DNA of 52,242 nucleotides from Oscillospiraceae bacterium (GTDB taxonomy: Bacteria > Bacillota > Clostridia > Oscillospirales > Oscillospiraceae), in contig CADAAM010000001.1 in assembly GCA_902785905.1 (NCBI GenBank), positions 91,320-143,561 on the forward strand, given 5' to 3'. The notes beneath the pieces are model-generated. The model did no database searches and was not told where the DNA came from. It saw nothing but the letters and a program-made list of their open reading frames with translations. The position numbers were made by a program, and so were the translations under genes. This document shows positions 35,178 through 43,859 of the stretch, piece by piece (within the stretch, counting starts at the first letter, position 1; each line of letters begins with the position of its first letter).

Positions 35178-36221
35178 ATGAAACCCAGGCCCTGTGTCGT
35201 CGCCGTCTCGGGCGTCAAAAACAGCGGTAAGACACGCCTGATCACCCGGCTTGTCCCGGAGCTCACGGCGCGCGGTCTGCGCGTCGCCGTCATCAAGCAC
35301 GACGGACACCGCTTTGAGGCAGACCGCCCGGGGACGGACAGCCATGCGTATCTCGCCGCCGGAGCGGTCGGCACCGCGGTCTTTGACGGCGAAAAGTTCC
35401 AGCTCATACGCCGCGCACAGGTCGACGAAAGCGCGCTGCTTGCGCAGTTTCCCGATGCGGATCTCATCCTGCTGGAGGGCTTTAAGCACTCCAGCTGGCC
35501 GAAGCTGGAGCTTTTGCGCAGCGGCGTTTCGGATGGGGCTGTCTGTCACAGCTCCACGCGGCTTGCCTTTATAGCGGACGCGGCGCCCCCCGAGCCGGGC
35601 TTCCCTGTCTTTTCTCCGGAGGATCCCGCGTCTGTGGCGGCGTATCTGGCAGACTTTGCGCGTCTGGGGAAAAGGTATTCCGCAATCCTGCTCGCGGGGG
35701 GCAGGAGCTCCCGCATGGGCAGCAGCAAGGCTGAACTCCCCTTTGACGGCAGACGCATGCTCGACCATCAGATCGAACGGCTCTCCATGCTGGGGATCGA
35801 CGATGTGATCATCTCCGGTTATGGCGGCGCCGTCTCGGGCGGGCGAACGGTGCCGGACAAGCTCCCGCACCGGGGGCCTCTCGGGGGATTGGCCTCGGCA
35901 CTCCCGGCGGCGGCAAACGAAAGCTGCCTTGTCCTGAGCGTTGACGCGCCGCTGGTCCCCCCGGCTGTTCTTTTCGCGCTCATGCGGCAGCATCGGGGCG
36001 GGATCACGGTCGTTGAGCACGGCGGGCAGACTGAGCCCCTGATCGGCGTGTATGACCGTGTGCTCTCTTCCGCCTGCGAGGAGCTGCTCAAAGGCGGGCA
36101 GGGCTCCGTAAAACGTCTTTTCGGCGCGGCGCACTTTACGTCCCTGCACTGTGAAACGCAAGCGCTTCTCCTGTCAAACTGCAACACAGGCGAGGAGTAC
36201 CGCCGCATGGCGCAGCTTTGA
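35178..36221 (+). CDS. mobBA: MobB-MobA fusion protein (Moco guanylylation)
   Basis: 347 aa. Residues 1-165 are MobB-like: P-loop SGVKNSGKTRL, VIKHDGHRFEADRPGTDS and LILLEGFKHS. Residues 172-347 are MobA-like: nucleotidyltransferase signature ILLAGGRSSRMGSSKAELPF and PHRGPLGGL, then VLSVDAPLVPP. MobA links GMP to molybdopterin to form the MGD used by DMSO-reductase-family enzymes; MobB binds GTP and helps. The fusion gives one polypeptide for both and fits the dmsA-like enzyme nearby, which needs bis-MGD. RBS GGAAGGAG. Confidence 0.92.
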   Translation: MKPRPCVVAVSGVKNSGKTRLITRLVPELTARGLRVAVIKHDGHRFEADRPGTDSHAYLAAGAVGTAVFDGEKFQLIRRAQVDESALLAQFPDADLILLEGFKHSSWPKLELLRSGVSDGAVCHSSTRLAFIADAAPPEPGFPVFSPEDPASVAAYLADFARLGKRYSAILLAGGRSSRMGSSKAELPFDGRRMLDHQIERLSMLGIDDVIISGYGGAVSGGRTVPDKLPHRGPLGGLASALPAAANESCLVLSVDAPLVPPAVLFALMRQHRGGITVVEHGGQTEPLIGVYDRVLSSACEELLKGGQGSVKRLFGAAHFTSLHCETQALLLSNCNTGEEYRRMAQL

Positions 36222-36366
36222 CGCGCCGCAGACACGGCGATATTCGTTCATAGTCGCTCGGGACTTTTCCGTTGCGGATGGGTGATGGGATTCTCTCGGC
36301 ACATCGGGATTTATCGGGATAGATCAGATAACTGCAGAACAAATCCGAAAACCAGGGGGTGATTCT

Positions 36367-36975
36367 TTGACTGAATGGGAAAAACTAAAGCAAGGTCTTA
36401 TGTACAATGATTTTGACAATGATTTGTTTAAACGCAGAATTCGCGCAAAGAAAATATTTAAGGAATACAATAAAACCGATGATTCAGAGGTGGACAAGCG
36501 GCAGAAATTACTGACGGAATTGTGCGGCAGCATCGGAAAGAATGACTGGATAGAACCGGATTTCAGATGTGAATTCGGGAGCAATATTTCAATTGGGAAT
36601 AATGTGTATATCAATTTTGGCTGTATCATTCTTGATTGCGCAGAAGTTCACATTGGGGATAACACCTTGCTTGGTCCCAATATAGGGATATATGCCGTTA
36701 ATCATTCTATTGATGCGGAGGAACGGATAAACGGCGGCTGCACAGGTAAGCCGGTATATATCGGAAATAAAGTATGGCTTGGCGGCGATGTCAAAATTAT
36801 GGCCGGAGTTACTATCGGTGATGAGAGTATTGTCGGTGCCGGCAGCGTTGTTACCAAGGATATACCGAGCGGAGTTGTTGCTGCCGGCAATCCCTGCAGG
36901 GTTATTCGCGAAATAACAGCAAATGATAAGACAGCTGAACATACCCGGGATTCCTGTTTGGAAAGAATTCGCTGA
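36367..36975 (+). CDS. Maltose/galactoside O-acetyltransferase-like (left-handed beta-helix)
   Basis: 202 aa from TTG 36367 with GGGGGTG upstream. The N-terminal helix MTEWEKLKQGLMYNDFDNDL is typical of the Maa/NodL group. Hexapeptide repeats run from about residue 60 (SIGNNVYINFGCIILDCAEVHIGDN), with the catalytic His in YAVNHSID and a C-terminal GAGSVVTKDIPSGVVAAGNP coil. It acetylates sugars from acetyl-CoA as a trimer. The gene is visibly AT-richer and more Lys/Asn/Ile-rich than its neighbours and is flanked by family R repeat, which suggests acquisition. Confidence 0.9.
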   Translation: MTEWEKLKQGLMYNDFDNDLFKRRIRAKKIFKEYNKTDDSEVDKRQKLLTELCGSIGKNDWIEPDFRCEFGSNISIGNNVYINFGCIILDCAEVHIGDNTLLGPNIGIYAVNHSIDAEERINGGCTGKPVYIGNKVWLGGDVKIMAGVTIGDESIVGAGSVVTKDIPSGVVAAGNPCRVIREITANDKTAEHTRDSCLERIR

Positions 36976-36979
36976 ATTT

Positions 36980-37131
36980 CAGTATAAACACCCATGCGCT
37001 GTAAATCGCGCCACGGCACATGAAAGCTCATAACACATGGGTATTTTCGCTTCTGTTTCGGTTTCCGCGCCTGCAGCGAGGAACAGGCGTTTCAATCAAA
37101 TCTTTACTGTGGAAGCGGAGCTTTCACAGTA
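36980..37131 (-). repeat. Dispersed structured repeat, family R, copy 3 (inverted)
   Basis: Read on the minus strand it starts TACTGTGAAAGCTCCGCTT and ends TATACTG. The middle hairpin is replaced by CGCCTG/CAGGCG, and the outer stem carries a paired change (C-G in copy 2, A-T here). The conserved core GCCGTGGCGCGATTTACAG is kept. Confidence 0.75.
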
Positions 37132-37138
37132 GAGAGAT

Positions 37139-37180
37139 GGAAAACGAGCGTCTCTTCAAGTTGAGAGACACTCGTTTTCC
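37139..37180. terminator. Terminator-like hairpin after the hybrid kinase
   Basis: GGAAAACGAGCGTCTCT pairs with AGAGACACTCGTTTTCC with one mismatch. It lies 48 bases past the kinase stop. Confidence 0.65.
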
Positions 37181-37227
37181 ATATATGGCTGTCCGGGACG
37201 CAGCCTTTTGTGTTTTGTTTGCCACTG

Positions 37228-39681
37228 CTAACGCAAAAGCCCTTCCAGCGTTTCAAACAGGATGTCCGGTTCCACCGGTTTACTCAGGTGCGCGTTCAGA
37301 CCAGCCTGCATGCTGTGCTGAACATCCTCATCAAAGGCGTTTGCCGTCAGGGCTATGATCGGGATATCCTTCGCATCCGATCTGTTCATAGCCCTGATCC
37401 TTCGTGTCGCCTCCAGGCCATCCATTTCGGGCATCCGCATATCCATCAGGACGGCATCATAATAGCCCTCTTCATGTTCCCCGAACATCTCCACGGCGAT
37501 ACGCCCGTTTTCCGCGTGATCCACCTGCATCTCGCGCATAGAGAGCACCATCTTCATGATTTCCGCGTTTACCGGGACATCTTCCGCCATCAGGATCCTG
37601 CGGTTTTTGAGATCCGCCTTCTCCCGGACGGGCTTCGTTTTTTTCTTTTTGAAGGCTTCCCTGAACTCATCGAGCACGGTCGAGGCGAACAGCGGTTTTG
37701 AGGCAAATGTATCCACGCCCGCCGCCTTCGCCTCTTCCACGATTTCATCCCAATTATAGGAGGTGAGAATGATCACCGGCGTTTCGTCTCCGACGGCAGA
37801 GCGAATCCGGCGGGTCGTCTCCAGCCCGTCCATCTCAGGCATACGCCAATCCACAAGGATCAAGGTATAGGGCTCGCGTCTGGCATGGCGAACTTCCACC
37901 ATTTTCAGGCCTTCCGCACCGGACAGGGCCTTATCACAATTCACGCCCACCTGCCCGAGCACGAGCTGGGCATGTTCACAGGCGATCGGATCATCATCGA
38001 TCACCAATACGGATATTTCATGGGGCTGCAGGATGCTGTCCTCTTCCCCGGAGTTTTTGCGATCGCAGTCGATCAGCGTGACCGTGACCGTAAACGTCGT
38101 TCCTTTATTCTTTTCGCTCTCCACCGAAATGGTTCCGTGCATCAGCTCAACAAAGCTTTTGGTTATGGCCATTCCCAAGCCGGTACTTCCAAAGCGGCTC
38201 GTACTGGAGGAGTCCTCCTGACTGAACGCGTCAAACAGCTTGGGAAGATATTCCTTGCTCATCCCGATGCCGGTATCGCTGATGACAAAGCGAAGCGTGG
38301 ATTTTCCATGGAATCGCGCCGCCGCTTCCACGACGAAGGTGACCGTACCGCCCGGCGGTGTAAACTTGACCGCGTTGCCGAGGATATTGATCATAATCTG
38401 CCGCAGCTTCATGTCGTCGCCGATATAATAATCGTCGACCGCGCCTTTCACCCGGCATTCATACTCAAGGCCCTTGTCCCTGCACTGTTCGCTTATGATC
38501 GTATTGACCTGGGCCAGCGCATTCTCAAAAGAGAACTCCTCGTTTTTCACGATGATACGGCCGGACTCAATACGGCTCATGTCAAGAATGTCGTTGATGA
38601 TGCTGAGCAGATGCTGGGCAGACAGCCCGATCTTCTCAACATGCTCTCGTGTTGTTTCAGAGATGCTGGGATCATTCAGCACGATGCGGTCCAGCCCGAT
38701 GATCGCATTCATCGGCGTGCGGATTTCATGGCTCATATTCGCCAGGAACGCCGTCTTTGCCTTGTTGGCCTGATTGGCCTCTTCCAGCGCGACACTCAGT
38801 GATTCACGCTGCTGCGCCAGTTCCCGCATCATTTCTTTTTGCTTGGTGATGTCTATGAACACACCTATATATTTGATAGGCGAACCATCCGGACGGCGTA
38901 TGGGTTTGCCGACAGCCTGATACCAGCGATACCCACTGTTTTTTGTCAGCAGACGATACTCAACGTCATAGGTCTTTTGACCGGTGTAGTCGGAGATCGT
39001 CTCGCCAAACTCCTTCAGCACGTGCTCCCTGTCGTCAGGATGGAGCAGGTCGGACCAGGATTCCAGTACGTCCGGAAAATCATCCGTGCCGTGATACCCG
39101 AGCATTCTTCGGAATTCGTCGCTCCAGCTGACCCGGACCATCGCACCCGCTTCATCAAAATCCATTGTCCATTTGCCGGAACCGAGCATCTCATGAATGG
39201 TGTCGAGCGACGCCGCTTCGTTTTGCAGCGCATCATACAGAGCGTCATGTTCCTTCTCGTTGGTTATGTCGATCGTCACGCCTCTGCACTTTACCGGCCT
39301 GCCTTCAGGATCACGGGACAGTAATCCCCTGCTTCGAAACCAGCGAACAGAGCCGTCTTTTTTGATAAAGCGGAAATCCTTGCCCGTTGTACGCATGATG
39401 TTTTTATCAAAAATACTGGCCGTCATTTCAGCAAGGAAAGCGTCCCTGTCTTCCGGGTAAATTCCCCGCACGAATGATTCAAGTTCATTTGGAAAATCAT
39501 TTTGATCATGATATCCCATCAGTCTGCGGAAGCCATCGCCCCATTGTACCGAGGCCAAAGCGCCATTCGGCAAAAAGCTGATAACCCAGCTTCCCGCTTC
39601 TGTCAGATCAGTAAGAAGACGGATCGTGGCGGCCTGTTCTTCTATAGTATTTCTGTCCTTTTCATAGCTTATACAACTCAT
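37228..39681 (-). CDS. Soluble hybrid sensor histidine kinase, PAS-PAS-HK-REC-REC
   Basis: 817 aa, no membrane helix, so it senses a cytoplasmic signal. Two PAS/PAC units (residues ~20-140 and ~160-285; DGSVRWFRSRG and NSGYRWYQAVG). A coiled stretch leads to HisKA with phospho-acceptor His318 in MSHEIRTPMNAIIG, and HATPase_c shows NAVKFTPPGG and DTGIGMSKEYL. The first receiver has LVDWRMPEMDGLE, the second AVLMDMRMPEMDGLE. No Hpt domain is attached and none is seen nearby, so the output partner lies elsewhere. Monocistronic; its promoter region contains a 19-bp palindrome. Confidence 0.93.
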   Translation of the reverse strand: MSCISYEKDRNTIEEQAATIRLLTDLTEAGSWVISFLPNGALASVQWGDGFRRLMGYHDQNDFPNELESFVRGIYPEDRDAFLAEMTASIFDKNIMRTTGKDFRFIKKDGSVRWFRSRGLLSRDPEGRPVKCRGVTIDITNEKEHDALYDALQNEAASLDTIHEMLGSGKWTMDFDEAGAMVRVSWSDEFRRMLGYHGTDDFPDVLESWSDLLHPDDREHVLKEFGETISDYTGQKTYDVEYRLLTKNSGYRWYQAVGKPIRRPDGSPIKYIGVFIDITKQKEMMRELAQQRESLSVALEEANQANKAKTAFLANMSHEIRTPMNAIIGLDRIVLNDPSISETTREHVEKIGLSAQHLLSIINDILDMSRIESGRIIVKNEEFSFENALAQVNTIISEQCRDKGLEYECRVKGAVDDYYIGDDMKLRQIMINILGNAVKFTPPGGTVTFVVEAAARFHGKSTLRFVISDTGIGMSKEYLPKLFDAFSQEDSSSTSRFGSTGLGMAITKSFVELMHGTISVESEKNKGTTFTVTVTLIDCDRKNSGEEDSILQPHEISVLVIDDDPIACEHAQLVLGQVGVNCDKALSGAEGLKMVEVRHARREPYTLILVDWRMPEMDGLETTRRIRSAVGDETPVIILTSYNWDEIVEEAKAAGVDTFASKPLFASTVLDEFREAFKKKKTKPVREKADLKNRRILMAEDVPVNAEIMKMVLSMREMQVDHAENGRIAVEMFGEHEEGYYDAVLMDMRMPEMDGLEATRRIRAMNRSDAKDIPIIALTANAFDEDVQHSMQAGLNAHLSKPVEPDILFETLEGLLR

Positions 39682-39837
39682 AGGGGGGCTCCCTTCATCC
39701 AGGTCGGCTTAAGCCGCAGGGCTATGATGTACCGATATCGTCTGCTGTCGGCTTATCCTTTTTTCGATACATCGGGTTTTACATCAGGTTCGATTTTGTT
39801 TTTCGGCATGGCGATTCTCGACTCTTTAATGTGAGAA

Positions 39838-39856
39838 ATCAAACGATTCGTTTGAT
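39838..39856. promoter_or_regulatory. Perfect palindrome, candidate operator
   Basis: ATCAAACGATTCGTTTGAT is self-complementary around one central base. On the minus strand it lies just downstream of an extended -10 (TGGTATTAT, 39862-39870), near the expected start of the kinase transcript. Confidence 0.65.
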
Positions 39857-39884
39857 ATATAATACCATGGTTCGTCAAATAATT

Positions 39885-40013
39885 CTATCCCCAAAATGTC
39901 AAAAGCCCCCGGAGGAGCGTCCGGGTCGGGAGAAGTGCACCGTCCGATGCGTACAGCATATTACGAAACTTCTCCAGCTCAGAGGATAAGAGTCCGAAAG
40001 ACTGCAGCAGCAT
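39885..40013 (-). CDS. Possible small protein, 42 aa
   Basis: Starts ATG 40013 with AGAAGGAT about 10 bases upstream and reads MLLQSFGLLSSELEKFRNML..., ending RGLLTFWG. A GC-rich hairpin with TTTT (39904-39924) falls at its 3' end. I recognise no family, and it may be chance. It is the only candidate I see in the 473-bp gap 39682-40154. Confidence 0.25.
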   Translation of the reverse strand: MLLQSFGLLSSELEKFRNMLYASDGALLPTRTLLRGLLTFWG

Positions 40014-40073
40014 GATGGTTCACATCCTTCTGTGACAGGCGTGCCGCTCCGAGAGAAGCGCCCGCCGGATAGG

Positions 40074-40118
40074 AAAAAAACCCCACGGCAAAGATCATCA
40101 GTCTTTACCATGGGGTTT
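40074..40118 (-). terminator. Terminator of the feo operon
   Basis: On the minus strand AAACCCCATGGTAAAGA pairs with TCTTTGCCGTGGGGTTT and is followed by TTTT. It lies 36 bases past the last feo gene. Confidence 0.88.
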
Positions 40119-40154
40119 CTTATCATTTACACGCTGACAGGGTCGCGCAGAGAA

Positions 40155-40367
40155 TCATCTGCTCAATGTGTGCGTCATATCGTTTGCGGGTCTCTGCCCG
40201 CAGGAAGCGCACCCGCCGCAGGCCCCGCAGGAGGCGCAGTTGCCGCCACAGGAGGATTTGCCCGCCTTTTTGTCGCGGATCATGCTGCGGATCAGGAGGC
40301 CGACGACGAGCGCGATCACGGCGATCAGCGCGATGTTGATGAGATTGGCGGTGAGCCACGCGAACAT
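40155..40367 (-). CDS. FeoB-associated Cys-rich membrane protein
   Basis: 70 aa from ATG 40367 (AAGGAAGTGAT upstream). One N-terminal helix (residues 5-27), a basic segment (RSMIRDKKAGK), then a Cys/Gly cluster CGGNCASCGACGGCASCG. This is the small FeoB-associated family found after feoB in Firmicutes. The cysteines face the cytoplasm if the basic loop follows the positive-inside rule, and could handle Fe2+ entering through FeoB. Confidence 0.9.
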   Translation of the reverse strand: MFAWLTANLINIALIAVIALVVGLLIRSMIRDKKAGKSSCGGNCASCGACGGCASCGQRPANDMTHTLSR

Positions 40368-40458
40368 AAGATCACTTCCTTTAGGATGCGCGGCAGCACG
40401 GTGAGGGAGGAGGTACTGCCCGCACCGCGCTGCCATTAGGAGAAAGAATAGAGAGGAT

Positions 40459-42747
40459 TTACTTGACGGTGAGCTTCTGCGCTTCCTTGTAGGGCTTGAA
40501 GAGCTGCCAGAGGATGAGCGCCAGCATGACGAGCGCGAGGACAAGGCCGACAACGTTCATGCCGCCCGCAAACACCCGGCCGAGCTGCCAGACGATGAAG
40601 GCCGTGACCCAGGCAAAGCAGCACTGATAGCCGATGGCAAACCAGGTCCACTTGCGGCTGTTCATCTCGCGCTTGATCGCGCCGATGGCCGCGAAGCAGG
40701 GCGCGCAGAGGAGGTTGAAGATCATGAAGGTGTAGGCCGCGAGCTTGCCGTGGCCGCCGGAGAAGGCATTGAAGTCCTCGGCGACGCGGTCCCAGATCTG
40801 ATCGCCGTTCTCCTCCAGCTCTTCTTCGCCGTCCTGATCGTCATAGGCGTACATGATGCCGAAGTTGGCGACGACCTCCTCCTTCGCGACAAGGCCGGTG
40901 ACGGTGGCGGCGGTGGGCTTCCAGTCGCCGAAGCCCAGGGGTTTAAAGACGATGGACACGGGCTGGGCGACGCGGGCCAGGATGGAGTCGTCCATGGGCT
41001 CGACCTCGTCCTCGGGGATGCCCATGCGGTCAGCCACGACGGCGACGTACTCGTCGGTGACGACGGTCTCGTCCTCATAGAGGGCGTCCACCATGCCGAA
41101 CCTGCCGTTGACGGAGCCGAAGCTCGTGAGGAACCAGATCACGATGGAGGACACGACGATGACCGTGCCCGCGCGCTTGATGAAGGACCAGCCGCGCTCC
41201 CAGGTGCCGCGCAGGACGTTGCCCCAGGCGGGCAGATGGTAGGCGGGCAGTTCCATGACGAAGGGGGCCGGGTCGCCCGCGAACATCTTCGTCTTCTTGA
41301 GCATGATGCCGGACAGGACAATGGCCGCGATGCCGATGAAGTAAGCGGAGGTGGCGACCCAGGTGCTGCCTGCGAAGAGAGCGCCCGCGATGAGGCCGAT
41401 GATGGGCATTTTCGCGCCGCAGGGGATGAAGGTCGTGGTCATGACGGTCATGCGGCGGTCGCGCTCATTCTCGATGGTGCGGGAAGCCATGACGCCCGGG
41501 ATGCCGCAGCCGGTGCCGACGAGCATGGGGATGAAGCTCTTGCCGCTCAGACCGAAGCGGCGGAAGATGCGGTCCATGATGAAGGCGATGCGCGCCATGT
41601 AGCCGCAGTCCTCCAGCAGGCAGAGCATCAGGAACAGCACGAGCATCTGCGGCACGAAACCGAGCACCGCGCCGACGCCCGCGAGGATGCCGTCGGAGAT
41701 GAGGCCCACCAGCCAGGGGGCGACGTTCCAGCCCTCGAGGATGGCGCGGGAGCCGTCGGTCAGCCACGCGCCGCCCAGCACGTCGTTTGTCCAGTCGGTG
41801 AGGAAGGTGCCGACGGAGAGGCCGCCGTCCGCGATGGAGCTGCCCATGGACAGGGCGTAGACCAGCCACATGACCACCACGAAGATCGGCAGGGCGAGGA
41901 TGCGGTTGGTGACGATTTTGTCGATCTTGTCCGAGGAAGAGAGCTGCCCCTTCCCTTTCTTTTTGTAGATGCCCTTGAGAAGCTGACCGATATAGATATA
42001 GCGCTCGTTGGTGATGATGCTCTCGGCGTCGTCGTCCAGCTCTTTCTCGGCAGCGCGGATGTCGTTTTCGATATGGGCCTTAATCTCGTCGCTGAGCTTC
42101 AGGCTCTCCATGACCTTCTCGTCGCGCTCGAAGAGCTTGACGGCGTACCAGCGCTGCCGCTCCTCGGGGAGATTATGTACCGTGACCTCCTCAATGTGGG
42201 CCAGGGCGTGCTCGACCGGGCCGGAGAAGCTGTGCTGCGGGATGGTCTTTCCGTTCTTCGCCGCGTCGATCGCGGCCCTGGCGGCCTCGGTCACGCCGTC
42301 GCCCTTGAGGGCGGAGATCTCGACGATCTTGCAGCCGAGCTGCTTGGATAGCTCTTTGACGTTGATGCTGTCCCCCGCTCTGCGCACCAGGTCCATCATG
42401 TTCAGGGCGATGACCACGGGGATGCCGAGCTCGGTGAGCTGGGTGGTCAGGTAGAGGTTTCGCTCGAGGTTCGTGGCGTCGACGATGTTCAAAATCGCGT
42501 CCGGCTTTTCCTCGATGAGGTAGTTTCGCGCGACGACCTCCTCCAGCGTGTAGGGCGAGAGCGAGTAGATGCCGGGCAGGTCGGTCAGGATGACCTCTTT
42601 GTCGACGATGAGCCGGCCCTCCTTCTTCTCCACCGTGACGCCGGGCCAGTTGCCGACGAACTGAGCGGAGCCGGTCAGTTTGTTGAACAGGGTGGTTTTG
42701 CCGCTGTTCGGGTTTCCCGCCAGGGCGATGCGTATCTGCTTATCCAT
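40459..42747 (-). CDS. feoB: Ferrous iron transporter B
   Basis: 762 aa; GGAGG precedes ATG 42747. The N-terminal G domain has GNPNSGKTTLFNKLTG (G1, residues 10-25), DLPGIYSL (G3) and NMMD (G4). The membrane part shows the FeoB Gate/core motifs GCGIPGVMASRT and CGAKMPIIG, with a final helical block near LLCAPCFAAIGAIKREM. It imports Fe2+ across the cytoplasmic membrane under control of the G domain. An acidic loop around DEDEVEPMDDS-like residues is between helices. It is third in the operon after two feoA genes. Confidence 0.96.
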   Translation of the reverse strand: MDKQIRIALAGNPNSGKTTLFNKLTGSAQFVGNWPGVTVEKKEGRLIVDKEVILTDLPGIYSLSPYTLEEVVARNYLIEEKPDAILNIVDATNLERNLYLTTQLTELGIPVVIALNMMDLVRRAGDSINVKELSKQLGCKIVEISALKGDGVTEAARAAIDAAKNGKTIPQHSFSGPVEHALAHIEEVTVHNLPEERQRWYAVKLFERDEKVMESLKLSDEIKAHIENDIRAAEKELDDDAESIITNERYIYIGQLLKGIYKKKGKGQLSSSDKIDKIVTNRILALPIFVVVMWLVYALSMGSSIADGGLSVGTFLTDWTNDVLGGAWLTDGSRAILEGWNVAPWLVGLISDGILAGVGAVLGFVPQMLVLFLMLCLLEDCGYMARIAFIMDRIFRRFGLSGKSFIPMLVGTGCGIPGVMASRTIENERDRRMTVMTTTFIPCGAKMPIIGLIAGALFAGSTWVATSAYFIGIAAIVLSGIMLKKTKMFAGDPAPFVMELPAYHLPAWGNVLRGTWERGWSFIKRAGTVIVVSSIVIWFLTSFGSVNGRFGMVDALYEDETVVTDEYVAVVADRMGIPEDEVEPMDDSILARVAQPVSIVFKPLGFGDWKPTAATVTGLVAKEEVVANFGIMYAYDDQDGEEELEENGDQIWDRVAEDFNAFSGGHGKLAAYTFMIFNLLCAPCFAAIGAIKREMNSRKWTWFAIGYQCCFAWVTAFIVWQLGRVFAGGMNVVGLVLALVMLALILWQLFKPYKEAQKLTVK

Positions 42748-42759
42748 GTTTCCGCCTCC

Positions 42760-42981
42760 TTATTCGACTTCGATCATCTCAGCGTCCGCCTTGCGGAGAC
42801 TGAGCTCATAGTCCCGGACGGTGACCTCGATGGGGTCCCCCAGCGGGGCCAGCTTGCGCACATAGACCTCCACCCCGCGGGTGATGCCCATGTCCATGAT
42901 GCGGCGCTTGACCGCGCCCTCGCCGTGGAGCCTGACAACTTGAACGGTCTCGCCGACCTTTGCGTCTCTGAGTGTTTTCAT
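42760..42981 (-). CDS. feoA: FeoA domain protein, proximal copy
   Basis: 73 aa from ATG 42981 with AAGGAGAG upstream; a longer frame has no ribosome site. SH3-like fold: VGETVQVVRLHGEGAVKRRIMDMGITRGVEVYVRKLAPLGDPIEV. It is thought to bind and activate FeoB. It lies 12 bases before feoB. Confidence 0.93.
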   Translation of the reverse strand: MKTLRDAKVGETVQVVRLHGEGAVKRRIMDMGITRGVEVYVRKLAPLGDPIEVTVRDYELSLRKADAEMIEVE

Positions 42982-43009
42982 CCTTATCTCTCCTTTATAC
43001 CCATTTTGA

Positions 43010-43222
43010 TTAAACGAAAATTTTCGCCGCCATCTCGCGGCTGATGGCCACACGGGATTCTCTGACCTTCACGATCAGGTTGCCGCCGATGGTGTTCATC
43101 ACCGTGACGGAGCTGCCAACGGTAAAGCCCAGATCCTCCAAATGCTTTTTGGTCTCGGGATTTCCGCCGACCCGCCTGATCACAGCCTCCTCGCCGGGAT
43201 CCGTCAATGTCAGGGGCATCAT
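43010..43222 (-). CDS. FeoA domain protein, distal copy
   Basis: 70 aa, first gene of the operon, with GAAGGGAGG upstream. It has IRRVGGNPETKKHLEDLGFTVGSSVTVMNTIGGNLIVKVRESRVAI, a FeoA pattern different from the second copy. Two FeoA genes ahead of feoB are common in Clostridia; why two are needed is unclear. Confidence 0.9.
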   Translation of the reverse strand: MMPLTLTDPGEEAVIRRVGGNPETKKHLEDLGFTVGSSVTVMNTIGGNLIVKVRESRVAISREMAAKIFV

Positions 43223-43265
43223 GGGTCCCCGCCTCCCTTCAAGTATTCTATTCTTGTTTAGATAA

Positions 43266-43312
43266 CGCTAATTTGATGAGATTAAAAAGAGTTAGCTTTT
43301 CTTAACCTGGAT
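43266..43312. promoter_or_regulatory. Control region of feo with inverted GCTAA/TTAGC boxes
   Basis: GCTAA at about 43267 and TTAGC at about 43293 form an inverted pair, and GTTAGC-tttt-CTTAACC forms a second imperfect one. DtxR-family sites are often TTAG/CTAA-type palindromes, and a DtxR-type gene is divergent. Promoter hexamers for feo are not clear to me. Confidence 0.4.
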
Positions 43313-43399
43313 GCAGTTTAACGCCTTTAATCTGCGTTGTCAATGGCTAACTGACATTTTTTCCGGGAGGCGGCTATGGCGGATCGTGCGGTGTTGCCC

Positions 43400-43428
43400 T
43401 TGCTTTTTTCTTGGCTCCATGGTATGCT
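43400..43428 (+). promoter_or_regulatory. Promoter of the DtxR-type regulator
   Basis: TTGCTT, 17-base spacer, TATGCT preceded by TGG (extended -10). Confidence 0.7.
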
Positions 43429-43483
43429 GTAGCTGTGAACGCTGCGCCGTCACAATACATGGATTGATAAAACGGTGATCATG

Positions 43484-43855
43484 ATGAACATACACGAATC
43501 TGCGGAAGATTATCTGGAAGCCATGCTCATGCTCAAGGAGGAGCGGGGCTATGTCCGCGCGGTCGACGTGGCGGAAAAGCTCGGCGTGACCCTGCCCAGC
43601 GTCAGCTATGCCACCAAGCGCCTGCGGGAGGACGGCTATATCGCCTATGATCCCGCGAGGATGATCGTCCTGCTGGAGCCGGGGCTCAAAATTGCGGAAA
43701 AAATTCTGGAGCGCCACCGGCTTCTGACCGAGCTGCTGATCGGTCTCGGCGTCTCTCCCGCGACGGCGCGGGCGGACGCCTGCAAGATCGAGCACGATCT
43801 CAGCGAGGAGAGCTTCGACGCGATCCGCCGCCACGCGCAGGAGCACCGCGCGTAA
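43484..43855 (+). CDS. DtxR/MntR-family metal-dependent repressor
   Basis: 123 aa from ATG 43484; ATG 43481 and GTG 43475 in the same frame are also possible because no clear ribosome site decides. MNIHESAEDYLEAMLML is the family start. A winged helix follows (AVDVAEKLGVTLPSVSYATKRLREDGYI), then the dimerisation helix with metal-ligand-like residues (ERHRLLTELLIGLGV, ADACKIEHDLSEE). There is no SH3 domain, as in MntR/IdeR short forms. It probably senses Fe2+ or Mn2+ and controls the divergent feo operon. Confidence 0.92.
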   Translation: MNIHESAEDYLEAMLMLKEERGYVRAVDVAEKLGVTLPSVSYATKRLREDGYIAYDPARMIVLLEPGLKIAEKILERHRLLTELLIGLGVSPATARADACKIEHDLSEESFDAIRRHAQEHRA

Positions 43856-43859
43856 AAAA

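Noticed and set aside
40750-42351. 533-residue plus-strand open frame
   Set aside because: Antisense to feoB, which is unmistakable.
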